Origin: an uncultured Mucilaginibacter sp.
GTDB taxonomy: Bacteria > Bacteroidota > Bacteroidia > Sphingobacteriales > Sphingobacteriaceae
NCBI GenBank assembly: GCA_903864275.1
Contig: CAIPFE010000016.1
Span: forward strand, 1 to 64,000
Length of the DNA stretch: 64,000 nucleotides
Direction: 5' to 3'
Notes under the pieces: generated by a model
What the model saw: the letters and a program-made list of their open reading frames with translations, nothing else
What the model was told of the DNA's origin: nothing
The model's database searches: none
Program-made: the position numbers and the translations under genes
Shown here: piece by piece, positions 1 to 9,085 of the stretch
Layout: every line of letters starts with the position of its first letter
How positions within the stretch are numbered: the first letter of the stretch is position 1

Positions 1-30
1 AATGTGGGAGAGTAGGTCGGTGCCAAATCT
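1..30 (+). rRNA. rrf: 5S ribosomal RNA, 3' end only
   Basis: The first bases carry the conserved 3' segment of Bacteroidota 5S rRNA (GGGAGAGTAGGTCGGTGCC), and the closing helix strand CCAAAT would pair with the 5' end lying outside the window. A strong terminator follows 27 bases later, as expected at the end of an rrn operon. Only the last quarter of the molecule is inside the window, and the exact 3' end is approximate. Confidence 0.85.
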
Positions 31-56
31 TACCGTGTCCGCCGATAGGCGGAAAG

Positions 57-93
57 AAGCCTTTGTTCTATCGAACAAGGGCTTTCTTGTTTT
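57..93 (+). terminator. Rho-independent terminator of the rRNA operon
   Basis: A 12-bp stem (AAGCCTTTGTTC with GAACAAGGGCTT, one G-T wobble) closes on the loop TATC and is followed by a T-rich tail. A smaller hairpin CCGCC-GATA-GGCGG lies just upstream. The position directly after the 5S end fits the terminator of the rrn transcript. Confidence 0.8.
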
Positions 94-115
94 ATGAGAT
101 TTTCCACAAGGTTTT

Positions 116-136
116 GGGCGACCACAAGGGTCGCCC
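116..136. repeat. Short REP-like hairpin
   Basis: GGGCGACC and GGTCGCCC form an 8-bp stem around ACAAG. Similar GC-rich words (GGGCCGCCC, GGCCGCCCC, GATCGCCC) recur in the gap before ettA, so this is probably one copy of a dispersed intergenic palindrome. No coding role is visible. Confidence 0.5.
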
Positions 137-222
137 CTACGATTTGCAAAATGGTATGGAAATGGGCAGGTGGGGATTACAACAAATTCATGCAATTCAA
201 TACAGCTGAAAACTATGCAAAC

Positions 223-264
223 CTAATCTCTAATCGCCAACCTCTAATCTCTAAACCCTAATTT
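223..264. repeat. Heptamer array, unit CTAATCT
   Basis: Six consecutive 7-base units can be read: CTAATCT, CTAATCG, CCAACCT, CTAATCT, CTAAACC, CTAATTT. The last unit contains the stop codon (TAG on the minus strand) of the neighbouring membrane protein gene. This is one of a family of phased degenerate arrays in the window that start at stop codons. Confidence 0.7.
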
Positions 265-1826
265 TCAAATATCTTATATAATATCCAATCGTTGGTTTCA
301 AAAACCCTGCGGAATTTCAAGGCGCTGTTGGCCTTTTTTGCCACCGGGACGTATTTGTCATTTAGTTGGGTGAAGCCGGTAACCTCGTTTTTATCGGTGG
401 CAAGCAAAATATAATTATCGTATTTATCAGGCGCCTCGATCGCACTTAAAAACACACCCTGGTAGGGCAAAGTTAACTTGTGGAAATTATCATTTTCCAT
501 AAATGCCACAATAGGGTAGGCTATGGCATCGTCGACCAGCACATGCGAATCCTCGGGCAAATGGTTTAAATAATTTGCCAGGTCGCGATTTTCGTCCTGG
601 TGTGTGTCGGAAGCGCGGTTAAATAAAACCGAAATAAAGTTCCGCTCCTCGCCGATCGACGAGCTTTGCATAAAAACATGCCCCGTATAAAGTTGTGCAA
701 GGGCCAAAACGCCTACCAGCAACTTTAATACGCTTTGATTCCTGATGGTTTGCGCCTTATACAAAATACACAACATGGCCAGGATCAGGAAAATAAGATA
801 GTATTGCTGGGGCAGAAACACTTTATCGTATTTTATGTGTAAAAACTCAACAAAAGCGAACGGAGTTAAAAGTGTTAAAATTTGATACGTACTTTCCCTG
901 AATAAGTATATTGCTATCAGCATCAGCGGACAAAATAGCAAGATCCTTGCCGATACTAATATCGAGGTTTCGGGTAAGTGATAAACGGTGCTGGTTGATA
1001 GTTGGTCGAAACTCAGTTTATCTGCTAAAACGGTCCATGTAGCATAAGGACTTTCTATGGAGTAGTCCAGGTCGTTGGCGTGGGTCAGATTTAATAATTT
1101 ATAACAAATCACGCAGGCTATGGGCAATACAAACAGGATGATATAAAGCGCAAACGTTTTGTTAATCAGTTTACGGCGCAAAGAAGGGTTATTGAAACTG
1201 AGAAATAGCCGGAATATGGATTCCTGCTCGCCCAGGTTTAAACTTTGTATGGTAATAACCAGTACCAGCGGGATAAAAAATAATGTAAGCCAAATGAATT
1301 TGTAATCGCAAAATATAAGTAACACAAGGCAAATACTGGCAATCGACACGTGGAAGGTAGTATTTGAACGATAAAATTTAAGCAGGTTATAAAAGAACAT
1401 AAAGAAAAAGATCAAAACCATTGCTATTGATTTGCCTGAGCAAGCGGTATACAATATTCCCGGATGGCATATAAAAATGATCAGTAGTATTATTATATAA
1501 AAAAAATCATTCACCCTTTTTATAAGGTTGCTGGCCATCATATAAAATAGCAGCGCGGTACAAAGCGATGATGCAATTACTGGTGCAATTATACCGCCGC
1601 TAAATGATGAAAAGATAAATGAGCTGTAAAACGGCAGTATCGGTGAAGTTAAGCCCATTACTTTTAAACGGTTCCCTACTCCATCTACTATTATCTTTGT
1701 TTTTTCAATATAAAAAAGCGCTTCCTGGCTAAAATATCCCAGCTTGCTTAAGTAAATACTTAACACAACGTAATAAACCGCCAGCAATATGGTGATAAGC
1801 AGGAGATATTTTGATTGATTCCTCAT
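258..1826 (-). CDS. Polytopic membrane protein, possible GT-C type glycosyltransferase
   Basis: This 522-residue protein has about nine to eleven hydrophobic segments in its first 385 residues, starting with one at residues 7-27, and a soluble C-terminal tail of about 130 residues. The layout (many membrane helices, then one extracytoplasmic domain) resembles lipid-linked-sugar (GT-C) glycosyltransferases such as the ArnT/PMT group, but I see no clear Asp/Glu motif that proves it. Its ATG overlaps the stop of the upstream glycosyltransferase gene as ATGA, so the two are translationally coupled. It is the last gene of a four-gene minus-strand locus with BcsB-like and GT2 proteins, which suggests a role in building or modifying a polysaccharide. 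The sugar transfer role is inference from layout and context only. Confidence 0.75.
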   Translation of the reverse strand: MRNQSKYLLLITILLAVYYVVLSIYLSKLGYFSQEALFYIEKTKIIVDGVGNRLKVMGLTSPILPFYSSFIFSSFSGGIIAPVIASSLCTALLFYMMASNLIKRVNDFFYIIILLIIFICHPGILYTACSGKSIAMVLIFFFMFFYNLLKFYRSNTTFHVSIASICLVLLIFCDYKFIWLTLFFIPLVLVITIQSLNLGEQESIFRLFLSFNNPSLRRKLINKTFALYIILFVLPIACVICYKLLNLTHANDLDYSIESPYATWTVLADKLSFDQLSTSTVYHLPETSILVSARILLFCPLMLIAIYLFRESTYQILTLLTPFAFVEFLHIKYDKVFLPQQYYLIFLILAMLCILYKAQTIRNQSVLKLLVGVLALAQLYTGHVFMQSSSIGEERNFISVLFNRASDTHQDENRDLANYLNHLPEDSHVLVDDAIAYPIVAFMENDNFHKLTLPYQGVFLSAIEAPDKYDNYILLATDKNEVTGFTQLNDKYVPVAKKANSALKFRRVFETNDWILYKIFEN

Positions 1827-3661
1827 TTAACAACATTTGTGGGGCTGTTAACTTTACTTAGCCCATGGTCAGTTTTTTCCCAGTAAAAAGGGTTAACAAT
1901 TAATTGATACAAACCTTTAAACGCTGCGGCGGAGTGCATTAACCAATAAATCGGGTTAGCAATCGAAAAAAGGATCAATTCATAGAAGCGCCTTTTAAAT
2001 ACTGCCATCATGTTTATATATATCATTAAAATATTGCCCACCATTAAGTTAAATATCGACATGAATAATACCCAATCGGGGAACAATGTCCTGATGGACG
2101 AAAGATCAAATATCAGGTAACTGAAAAATATGGCGAGCAAAAAAGGATAAACGAGAAAGGTAAGCGGCGTGGCCCCGATAAAGAAACTAAAGCCCAAAAA
2201 GCCACGCCAGCCAAGTTTTTTCCATAAAGCAACAGGATCGCGCATGTGCACCAGGTAGGTTTGCATGTAACCTTTTATCCACCTTGAACGCTGGCGTATC
2301 CAGTTAAAGGGTTCATTGTTTGCTTCCTCATAAGTAGTCGAATTAATAACGGCTATTTTATACCCTTTTGCATAGGCCCTCACACCAAGGTCAGCATCTT
2401 CGGTTACGTTAAAAGGGTCCCAGGCGCCTAATTCAACCAGGTTTTCGAGTTTAAAATGGTTGCTTGTACCACCGAGCGGGATAGGGATGTCCAGCGTATC
2501 AAGACCGGGCAGCATATAGTCAAACCAATAGGAGTACTCAAGCGTAAACATCCTGGTCAAAAAGTTCTCATTGCGGTTATAGTAATTTAAAGCGCTTTGT
2601 ATGCAAATATAATTTGAAGGCAATTTGCCAAACATCGAAACCACCTTTTTAAGCTGATCGGTGTCGGGTATATCTTCCGCATCATAAATAGTTAAATACT
2701 TACCCCTTGAAAAATGGAGTCCATAATTGCATGCCTTTGGCTTAGTTTTTGGCATGAGGAACGGCACTACAACAACCTCAAATATGGCAGGAAAATCCAG
2801 ATTGCGCACGGCGTTCAGGGTTTTGTCGTCATCCTCTTCTATTAGCAGTTTAATATCGAGCCTTTCGCGGGGATAATCAATTGCCTGCAGGTTCCAGATC
2901 AGTTTCTTTATCAGTTTGTCCTCTTTGTAAACAGGTAAAAGGATGGTGTATATGGGGAGGTCGTCATCAACAATTTCGCGCAGGTCGTCCCTTGTTACTG
3001 CCTGGTGCAACTCGAAACGTGAGCCCACCAGGGCCAAAAATAATTTAAATAATATTGATATCAGGAAAAAGAAACTTATGATAACATTGATGGCGATGGA
3101 CGTAGTTTTAAAATTGACAATTAAGCCGATCGCAACAAGCCCAAGCAGGATAAATAACGATATAAGCTGCCCTGATGAAAATGTCGTAAAAGCTGAATTG
3201 GCCGGATCGCGGTTTAAGAGTTCATAAACCGCCGATTTTACATATTTATCGCCAAGCAGTTTATGGCTTAACCAAACAATGTCAAGGTCGGCCGCGACAA
3301 TTATTTCAGGCTCGCAATCATACGTAAATTTGATAAAATCGATAAATAACTGGTCGCTCGGATCGGCCATTAAGGTTATCATCCTGTTATTTTCGATACG
3401 TAATGGTAATGCAACATGCTGGTCAGCAAATTTTAGCTCTATTTTGCTCAGCACCTCTTTGTCGAACGGGAGTTCCCTTATTTCGGGGAATATGTGGCCG
3501 GCATTTATCATGGAACGCTCGTAATTTTTACGGGATATATAACCAAAATTCAGCGCTATTTTGATAAATGAAAGGCCCGACCTGGCCGAAAAATCGTCAA
3601 TTTTTACCCTGTCCGCCTGCGTGATAAAGCCATCATTAACCAAAAGTTCAGGGATCGACAT
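1823..3661 (-). CDS. Family 2 glycosyltransferase with N-terminal MshEN-like domain
   Basis: This inner-membrane processive-type glycosyltransferase has about 612 residues. Residues 2-145 resemble the N-terminal domain of type II secretion ATPases (MshEN/GspE_N): two tandem copies of the LL-x-x-G-x-I pattern, then VALPLR and MADPSD. Two membrane helices follow at about 163-212. The GT2 core carries DAED (327-330), TED (420-422) and QRSRW (457-461), the sugar-nucleotide, acceptor and Q/RxxRW motifs of the BcsA/NfrB type, and more membrane helices follow. The nearest known architecture is E. coli NfrB, where MshEN is C-terminal and senses cyclic di-GMP. Here the Arg of the RLG motif is absent from both repeats, so nucleotide binding is doubtful. 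I place the start at 3661, where the first repeat begins; an in-frame start at 3712 would add 17 residues. Confidence 0.85.
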   Translation of the reverse strand: MSIPELLVNDGFITQADRVKIDDFSARSGLSFIKIALNFGYISRKNYERSMINAGHIFPEIRELPFDKEVLSKIELKFADQHVALPLRIENNRMITLMADPSDQLFIDFIKFTYDCEPEIIVAADLDIVWLSHKLLGDKYVKSAVYELLNRDPANSAFTTFSSGQLISLFILLGLVAIGLIVNFKTTSIAINVIISFFFLISILFKLFLALVGSRFELHQAVTRDDLREIVDDDLPIYTILLPVYKEDKLIKKLIWNLQAIDYPRERLDIKLLIEEDDDKTLNAVRNLDFPAIFEVVVVPFLMPKTKPKACNYGLHFSRGKYLTIYDAEDIPDTDQLKKVVSMFGKLPSNYICIQSALNYYNRNENFLTRMFTLEYSYWFDYMLPGLDTLDIPIPLGGTSNHFKLENLVELGAWDPFNVTEDADLGVRAYAKGYKIAVINSTTYEEANNEPFNWIRQRSRWIKGYMQTYLVHMRDPVALWKKLGWRGFLGFSFFIGATPLTFLVYPFLLAIFFSYLIFDLSSIRTLFPDWVLFMSIFNLMVGNILMIYINMMAVFKRRFYELILFSIANPIYWLMHSAAAFKGLYQLIVNPFYWEKTDHGLSKVNSPTNVVK

Positions 3662-3767
3662 GTTTTTTAGTTTCAATAAAATGTTAAAACAATTTACAAG
3701 TAGCCTTAACAAGTGTTATTTTGCTAAGGCCACATGCATAATTATTATTGTATCCGGCCAACAAAAT

Positions 3768-5849
3768 TTAATCGTTATATAAATCCTGCGATCTTTGGAC
3801 CCTGGAGCGTACATATAGGAATGACAGCAATATCAGTATCAATATGCCCAGCAATATGTATAGATTATAACTTTCCCAAAAGCGGGTCAGCGAGCTTTTG
3901 GTCTCCACATACTCAAGGTTCTCGCTTGATTTATTGATGTTGAATAAGTATTTATTTGAATTAACGTCGGTAACACAAACATTGCTCGACAGCGTTGAAA
4001 GCTGCTCGGTAATTGATTTCGACGCCGCTAAAAATGCATCGGATTTATGGGCCCCGGTTGCAGTCAGCACCAAAGTAGCGTTATTGCTTCGCCCGTAAAA
4101 TATTTGCGCTAAGCCGGTGGAGACCGTATCGGATAAAGAATACACAGGTTTATTATTGTCAGTATTGTACAACCGGAAGTTTTGACTGAACTTAATTGGC
4201 GCATCCTTAAATTCGTTCATTAACGGGTCGTCCTTATCTAACAGGGCAATAATATTGTATTTTTTCAGGTCAGCTTCAGGCATATCAGTTGAGTAAAGAA
4301 ATTCAGGGAAATTATTGGCGTTGATGTTATTATTCAGCTCAAAAATAATTTCGCCTAAAGCACCGGCCGTATATTTGGCATCTTCTTTAGATACAACTAT
4401 TTTGGTGGTGCCTGTGTTAAATGCTTCAGGGTATTGGTAAAAGCTAAGATCAGTTGATATAAAAGGATTTTTTGATTCGAGGTATGATTTATCTACATCA
4501 ACCTCGCCAAAAAAGTTTATAAAGCTATTTTTACATTCACCATTTACCGGGAAGAACCTGAATTCAGCTTCCAGCGTATTATATTTATGGTGCTGGTAGC
4601 GGTTAATCGTTACCGAAGTATTCAATTTGCCCGATGCATCGAGTTTTTCACTGCTGATCAATAGCCCGTTAAGGTAAATATTAAAATACCCCCTGTCACC
4701 CGGGCTTAAACCGCTGTAATTCCCTATAAACCTTATTTCAACTTCCTTAGGGGTAAAATTAAAGTCGCTGTTTTTAAAAGTGTATGCACTTTTCAGGGAA
4801 CCAATTCCCGAAAGAAAATCGCTCGTCCCGCCGATCTGTTTTAAGGATAGTTTCGACCTGTTTTCGTCAATCGTTTTAAAGTAAGTATTTTCGGCGTGGT
4901 CAATTAACAGGTAGTCGCCAAAGGTGGAATTAAGGATATTAATATTGCCTAATGCCGTAATGGCCTTTTCATAGCCTTCGTCGTCGCCACCTGACACAAA
5001 TAGTATTTCTGATGGAATGGTTTCTGTCGAAACAGATTTGTGAGCTACCATAACCCCCCTTACATTAACCATTTGTGTTACCGTATCAATTATGGTGCTC
5101 ATGGATTTTGAGAGGTAAAATATGCCCTCTTTATTTTGAGGCGTTACTTTTATTAACGACTTTTTATCATCAGGCAAGGCGCCCATATTGCCCACCATTA
5201 TATAATTTTTTATGCTATCGGGTAATTGCCCGTATTGAAAAACCAATATTTTTTTATTTTGGGTTTTCTTAAGCCTTGCATAGGCCCAGGCTACTGCTTT
5301 AAGGTCATGCAGCGTTGGTTCAGCAGGATAAACGATCGCTCTTTTTGAATCAAAACAATTGCTGATGTTTACGTTATTTAGTCCGGCTTTTTCATTTCTG
5401 ACCAGCGACAAGTAGGAATAATCTTTTACTTTTATCCACATGGCCGGATTATCCAGGTCCTTGCAAATGTCATCAGTAATTGTCAGCAATGTTTTTACCT
5501 GTATTTTCAAAAACCTGTCGGGCGAAACATCATCTTTTGACAAGTTGATAGAAATTCTTTCTATCGAGTCTTTTGTCAGACGGGCGCTATAAACAGGTTT
5601 GTCGTTGAGCACTATATTAATAAACGAGTGTTCCTTTATTAAGGCCTGCGAAGGCTCAAAATATAATACCAGTTTGCTCCCGTTAATTTCAACCAGCGGT
5701 GATATCTTAACATAAATGGAACTGGCGCCACTCATTCCATAAATAGCGTCATCCTCATGCCCTAATGATTTAAAGGACACAACACTCTGGGCCATTGATG
5801 CCTTACTTAAAAGAAATACAAGGGCTAATAAGATAAATAATTTATTCAT
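3768..5849 (-). CDS. BcsB-like cellulose synthase regulatory subunit homologue
   Basis: This 693-residue exported protein begins with a signal peptide (about residues 1-20, ending SMAQS) and ends with one membrane helix at about 662-682 followed by a short basic tail. This is the topology of BcsB, the periplasmic partner that guides the glucan from the inner-membrane synthase. The middle has alternating beta-rich domains (for example residues around YFNIYLNG and LYFEPS) that fit the BcsB carbohydrate-binding and flavodoxin-like modules. It sits 14 bp after the histidine kinase gene and about 100 bp before the GT2 gene on the same strand, so it probably pairs with that GT2. No BcsC porin, BcsZ cellulase or PilZ domain is encoded nearby, so the product need not be cellulose. 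Confidence 0.75.
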   Translation of the reverse strand: MNKLFILLALVFLLSKASMAQSVVSFKSLGHEDDAIYGMSGASSIYVKISPLVEINGSKLVLYFEPSQALIKEHSFINIVLNDKPVYSARLTKDSIERISINLSKDDVSPDRFLKIQVKTLLTITDDICKDLDNPAMWIKVKDYSYLSLVRNEKAGLNNVNISNCFDSKRAIVYPAEPTLHDLKAVAWAYARLKKTQNKKILVFQYGQLPDSIKNYIMVGNMGALPDDKKSLIKVTPQNKEGIFYLSKSMSTIIDTVTQMVNVRGVMVAHKSVSTETIPSEILFVSGGDDEGYEKAITALGNINILNSTFGDYLLIDHAENTYFKTIDENRSKLSLKQIGGTSDFLSGIGSLKSAYTFKNSDFNFTPKEVEIRFIGNYSGLSPGDRGYFNIYLNGLLISSEKLDASGKLNTSVTINRYQHHKYNTLEAEFRFFPVNGECKNSFINFFGEVDVDKSYLESKNPFISTDLSFYQYPEAFNTGTTKIVVSKEDAKYTAGALGEIIFELNNNINANNFPEFLYSTDMPEADLKKYNIIALLDKDDPLMNEFKDAPIKFSQNFRLYNTDNNKPVYSLSDTVSTGLAQIFYGRSNNATLVLTATGAHKSDAFLAASKSITEQLSTLSSNVCVTDVNSNKYLFNINKSSENLEYVETKSSLTRFWESYNLYILLGILILILLSFLYVRSRVQRSQDLYND

Positions 5850-5863
5850 CGGGTTTGTCTATA

Positions 5864-7210
5864 TTAATTTATTACGTGAAATTCTACTCTAAAATAGTTA
5901 CCATTATCATCACTGCGATACAATAGTTCGCCACCCATTTCCCGGGTCATAAGTTTTGCGATCGAAAGGCCTAATCCCAGCCTGTTTTCTACAGGGCCCG
6001 ACGCTTCGCTCAAGGTTTTTAATTTATTAAACATCGTGTCAAGTTCTTCCTGCCCGATAGCGGCACCCTCGTCTATTATCTCAAATACAAACTTTTCCTT
6101 TTGTAAACTGGTCACAACCCTGATGTTATTGTTGGTTTGGGAAAACTTTATGGCATTTGACAACAAGTTTTGAAATACCTGCCCTGCAAACACGCGGTCG
6201 AGGTTGACGTTCAAAGGCAGTTTTGAAATATTATCAATAAGGTGAATATTTTTCATCTGCGCGGTTTCTACCAATCCTCTGAACACATGCAGAACCTCGG
6301 CGTTAGCATCAAAAACTTCGACGTTAAATTTCATTTCAGGAGATTCTATCTCCTTAACATCCATTAATTTATTTAGCAGGTACTGTATTTTCTCTGACGA
6401 TTCCGAAATATACCCTATAAATTCCAATTGATCGGCGCTTAAGCGGTAATCCTCCTCCTTTATCAAATTGGTGCTCATAATAATAGAGCCAATTAAGTTT
6501 TTAAGGTCGTGCCCCGCAATATTTATAAAGCTATTTTTCTGATTATCAAGTCTGCGCAGCTGTTCGTACTGGCTGTCGATAATGTTATTTTTTTCATTAA
6601 TATCATGATTTTGCTCTTTTAGCTGTTCGTTTGATTTCCCTATCAGGATTTGCGAACGTACATCGCGCTCAATGATCTTATAGCGGGAGCCGGGAACAAG
6701 GCATGAAATTAATGCGATAATGAAAAATATTTGAGCCCCGTTCCCAATAACCAGGTCTAGTGAATACTGACTGAATAACCTGAAAAATATCGCAAGCAGC
6801 AGAAATGCCAATAGGGTCTGTAAAACTGAATTTATTGGCTCCCAGAAAACCATGAGGTTGAAAAACAGGATTATCGTTGCAAATAACAGGTAATAGATGT
6901 TTAATTGCTGGAGCTCAACTATATTACATAATAAGGCCGAGGTAACCGAGAGGAGGAAAAGTGTAATATGTAATAATAGCCTGTAATCGTAATTTTTACG
7001 TTGAAATAAACTGTAAAGTCCCAGGATCAGCAAATCGATTATGATTCTTACAAATAGAAATTGCACCCATATGCTGTTGGCAAAAATAAAATCAACAATA
7101 ACTAATGACGGATAAACGAAAATTATTATCCAGATGATATTATTGGTCTGGTACCAGGCTTTCTTCGATATTTCCTTTAAGAGTTCTTCTTTTTTTATTT
7201 GAACAAACAT
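5864..7210 (-). CDS. Membrane sensor histidine kinase
   Basis: This 448-residue kinase has six to seven hydrophobic helices in residues 20-172, a coiled-coil linker (about 180-225), a HisKA dimerisation helix with phospho-acceptor His234 in HDLKN, and a HATPase_c domain with the N box at 347-357 (QNLLSNAIKFS) and the G2 box GLGLSIA at 412-418. The G1 box reads DEGAAIG instead of the usual DxGxG, so one of its two glycines is shifted or missing. No response regulator gene adjoins it. It is the first gene of the locus with the BcsB-like and GT2 genes and may switch polysaccharide production. The signal is unknown; the 6-7 helix membrane region does not match a sensor family I can name. Confidence 0.9.
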   Translation of the reverse strand: MFVQIKKEELLKEISKKAWYQTNNIIWIIIFVYPSLVIVDFIFANSIWVQFLFVRIIIDLLILGLYSLFQRKNYDYRLLLHITLFLLSVTSALLCNIVELQQLNIYYLLFATIILFFNLMVFWEPINSVLQTLLAFLLLAIFFRLFSQYSLDLVIGNGAQIFFIIALISCLVPGSRYKIIERDVRSQILIGKSNEQLKEQNHDINEKNNIIDSQYEQLRRLDNQKNSFINIAGHDLKNLIGSIIMSTNLIKEEDYRLSADQLEFIGYISESSEKIQYLLNKLMDVKEIESPEMKFNVEVFDANAEVLHVFRGLVETAQMKNIHLIDNISKLPLNVNLDRVFAGQVFQNLLSNAIKFSQTNNNIRVVTSLQKEKFVFEIIDEGAAIGQEELDTMFNKLKTLSEASGPVENRLGLGLSIAKLMTREMGGELLYRSDDNGNYFRVEFHVIN

Positions 7211-7226
7211 TTTTCGTTTTCTTAAA

Positions 7227-7727
7227 TTAAATAAGAATACAGTTACCAGCCGGCTTACTTTGTATAAAGTAAGTGAATTCTATAAAAAGCCCTGATACAT
7301 ACTTATACACATTTAAACATCCTATCAACAGCAGGCTCATTGTAAAGCATTCGGCAACCTTTTTATTAAGCACTTTTATGTTTACGATATGTATGGCAAT
7401 GTACCCTGTTGCAGCAAAAAGCAATCCAAATATCACGATTGCCCGTTTATTAGCATTCGAACGAGCTAGAAGCCTTGAAAATGCCGTAAGCGCCTCATGT
7501 TTCGAACAAACGTGGAATAGGAATGTTTTAAGCAGAAACGACCTGGAAAGCACTGACTTCACTCTTATAAAAAAGCCTGGATTTAATGGTATAAGGGTTC
7601 CAGTCGCTTTTGAATATTTTGAAAATGAACAAATTCCAGTTAAGTAAATATTTCCCCCCATACACGCGATTGTTAAACAATGCCGTTTATACGGATTTAA
7701 GCGCATAATATGTTTCCATTCAGGCAA
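7227..7727 (-). CDS. Doubtful small membrane protein upstream of the kinase
   Basis: An open frame of 166 codons ends 16 bp before the histidine kinase start on the same strand. Its second half has two hydrophobic stretches (about residues 95-117 and 125-145) separated by a short charged turn, which would suit a small membrane protein. The first half is basic and cysteine-rich and does not look like a conserved domain, so a true start may be internal. The opposite strand is also open for 124 codons here. AT-rich DNA gives hydrophobic frames by chance, so this is a weak call with no recognised family. Confidence 0.22.
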   Translation of the reverse strand: MPEWKHIMRLNPYKRHCLTIACMGGNIYLTGICSFSKYSKATGTLIPLNPGFFIRVKSVLSRSFLLKTFLFHVCSKHEALTAFSRLLARSNANKRAIVIFGLLFAATGYIAIHIVNIKVLNKKVAECFTMSLLLIGCLNVYKYVSGLFIEFTYFIQSKPAGNCILI

Positions 7728-8026
7728 TTTAATAAAAACAGCGATTTGACGGAAAACCCGGGATCATTGATTTGTGGCTAACGCTTACCAAAAGACATAA
7801 GAATCGCGTATATAGCAATAATGCCGATCCGGATAGGCGGTGCAGTTATATCATGGCAGTTCTCCAAACCCGGATAATATTAAATATCCGCAGTATCTTA
7901 TGGGATCATAGCAGCAATTTTTCTATTTTTTCCGGGGATCTTTCTATCGAATACTTGCCCGATTGTATGAGGAAAGCTACAAGTTATTCCAGCCAAAAAT
8001 GATAGTTTTTTATGGTTATTAATTTC
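7728..8026. other. Gene-free stretch before the desaturase
   Basis: I see no convincing gene here. A 76-codon plus-strand frame at 7772-8002 has low-complexity, unlikely composition and no recognisable motif. The stretch probably holds the promoter regions of the diverging desaturase and histidine kinase genes. Confidence 0.4.
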
Positions 8027-8034
8027 TACCTTTA
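8027..8034 (+). promoter_or_regulatory. Possible -7 box of the desaturase gene
   Basis: TACCTTTA is one base off the Bacteroidota -7 consensus TAnnTTTG and lies 18 bp before the start codon. No clear TTTG -33 box is seen at the usual spacing. Confidence 0.35.
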
Positions 8035-8052
8035 CACAAATAATAAGTTGTT

Positions 8053-9033
8053 ATGATATTTTTTGAAGAAAAGCGGCGGGAGGTGATGATGCACATCGAA
8101 AAATTCATGCTTGAAAAAAAGGATGAATATTTGAAGCCCATCGATACGATCTGGCAGCCATCTGATTTTTTGCCGGATTCATCACGCGCGACGTTTTTCA
8201 GCGAAATTAAAGAGCTACAGGAAAGCGCGCTGGGATTGTCCTATGACCTGATCGCTGTTTTAGTTGGCGATACAATAACCGAGGAGGCTTTGCCGACTTA
8301 TGAATCGTGGTTAACGATGGTCCAGGGGGTATCGAAGTGTGAAGAAGGCGGCTGGATGCAATGGACCAGGCATTGGACCGGGGAAGAAAACCGCCATGGC
8401 GACCTGCTGAATAAATATTTATACCTGTCGGGCCGTGTGAACATGCGCAAGATGGAGATATCAACCCAATATCTTATTGCTGATGGTTTTGATATTGGAA
8501 CAGGCCACGACCCGTACCGTAATTTTATTTACACTTCGTTCCAGGAACTGGCTACCAATGTTTCCCACCGCCGCGTTGCTTCACAGGCAAAAAAGGACGG
8601 TGATACCTTACTGTCGAAAATGTGCGGTGTTATAGCCGGCGACGAAGCCCGCCACGCCAAGGCGTACAAATATTTTATTGAAAAGATTTTCGAGGTTGAC
8701 CCCAATGAAGCGATGCTGGCCTTTGAAGATATGATGCGAAAGAAAATTGTAATGCCGGCCCATTTTTTACGCGAAGTTGGTTTAAAATTAGGGCAAACAT
8801 TCGGGCACTTTACCGATGCCGCTCAGCGTTTGGGTATTTATACGGCCATTGATTATGTTGATATATTAAAGGAACTGATTGAAGACTGGCATATCGAAAG
8901 CGCTGCCGACCTGGAAGAAACAGGTGAAAAGGCCCGCGACTATATCCTGAACCTGCCTGCCCGGTTGCTTCGTGTTGCCGAAAGAATGAAAAACCCGATG
9001 CTTGATTATAAATTCAGCTGGATAAACGGGTAG
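8053..9033 (+). CDS. Acyl-[acyl-carrier-protein] desaturase (stearoyl-ACP 9-desaturase type)
   Basis: This soluble di-iron enzyme introduces a cis double bond into acyl-ACP and so sets membrane fluidity. In its 326 residues the two iron-binding repeats are plain: EENRH at 111-115 and DEARH at 197-201, with a further ligand glutamate in FQELA (Glu165). The TEEALPTYES stretch (residues 76-85) is a further conserved feature of bacterial members. I keep the ATG at 8053 because the EEKRREVM segment right after it is, from memory, usual in homologues. A later ATG pair at 8086-8091 follows a GGGAGGTG sequence and is an alternative. The gene appears monocistronic, and a heptamer array begins 7 bp after its stop. 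Confidence 0.93.
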   Translation: MIFFEEKRREVMMHIEKFMLEKKDEYLKPIDTIWQPSDFLPDSSRATFFSEIKELQESALGLSYDLIAVLVGDTITEEALPTYESWLTMVQGVSKCEEGGWMQWTRHWTGEENRHGDLLNKYLYLSGRVNMRKMEISTQYLIADGFDIGTGHDPYRNFIYTSFQELATNVSHRRVASQAKKDGDTLLSKMCGVIAGDEARHAKAYKYFIEKIFEVDPNEAMLAFEDMMRKKIVMPAHFLREVGLKLGQTFGHFTDAAQRLGIYTAIDYVDILKELIEDWHIESAADLEETGEKARDYILNLPARLLRVAERMKNPMLDYKFSWING

Positions 9034-9039
9034 GGTTTA

Positions 9040-9067
9040 GTTCATGGTTCATAGTTGATGGTTCATG
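9040..9067. repeat. Heptamer array, unit GTTCATG
   Basis: Four consecutive 7-base units GTTCATG, GTTCATA, GTTGATG, GTTCATG start 7 bp after the desaturase stop. The array lies between two convergent genes. It belongs to the same class as the arrays at 223, 48275, 48926, 51542 and 57527. Confidence 0.7.
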
Positions 9068-9085
9068 GCAGCTGCAATAGTCTAA

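Noticed and set aside
258..7210. Complete cellulose synthase operon (bcsABZC)
   Set aside because: The GT2 lacks a PilZ domain and has a different N-terminal domain; BcsZ and BcsC are absent. Only the BcsB-like part agrees.
7273..7647. 124-codon plus-strand gene opposite the doubtful membrane protein
   Set aside because: No domain, no leader, no plausible composition, and it ends inside the region upstream of a well-supported minus-strand operon. It is at most as likely as the minus-strand frame, which itself is weak.
7772..8002. 76-codon gene before the desaturase
   Set aside because: Composition rich in Arg, Ser and Cys with no recognisable motif, and no conserved look. Treated as non-coding.
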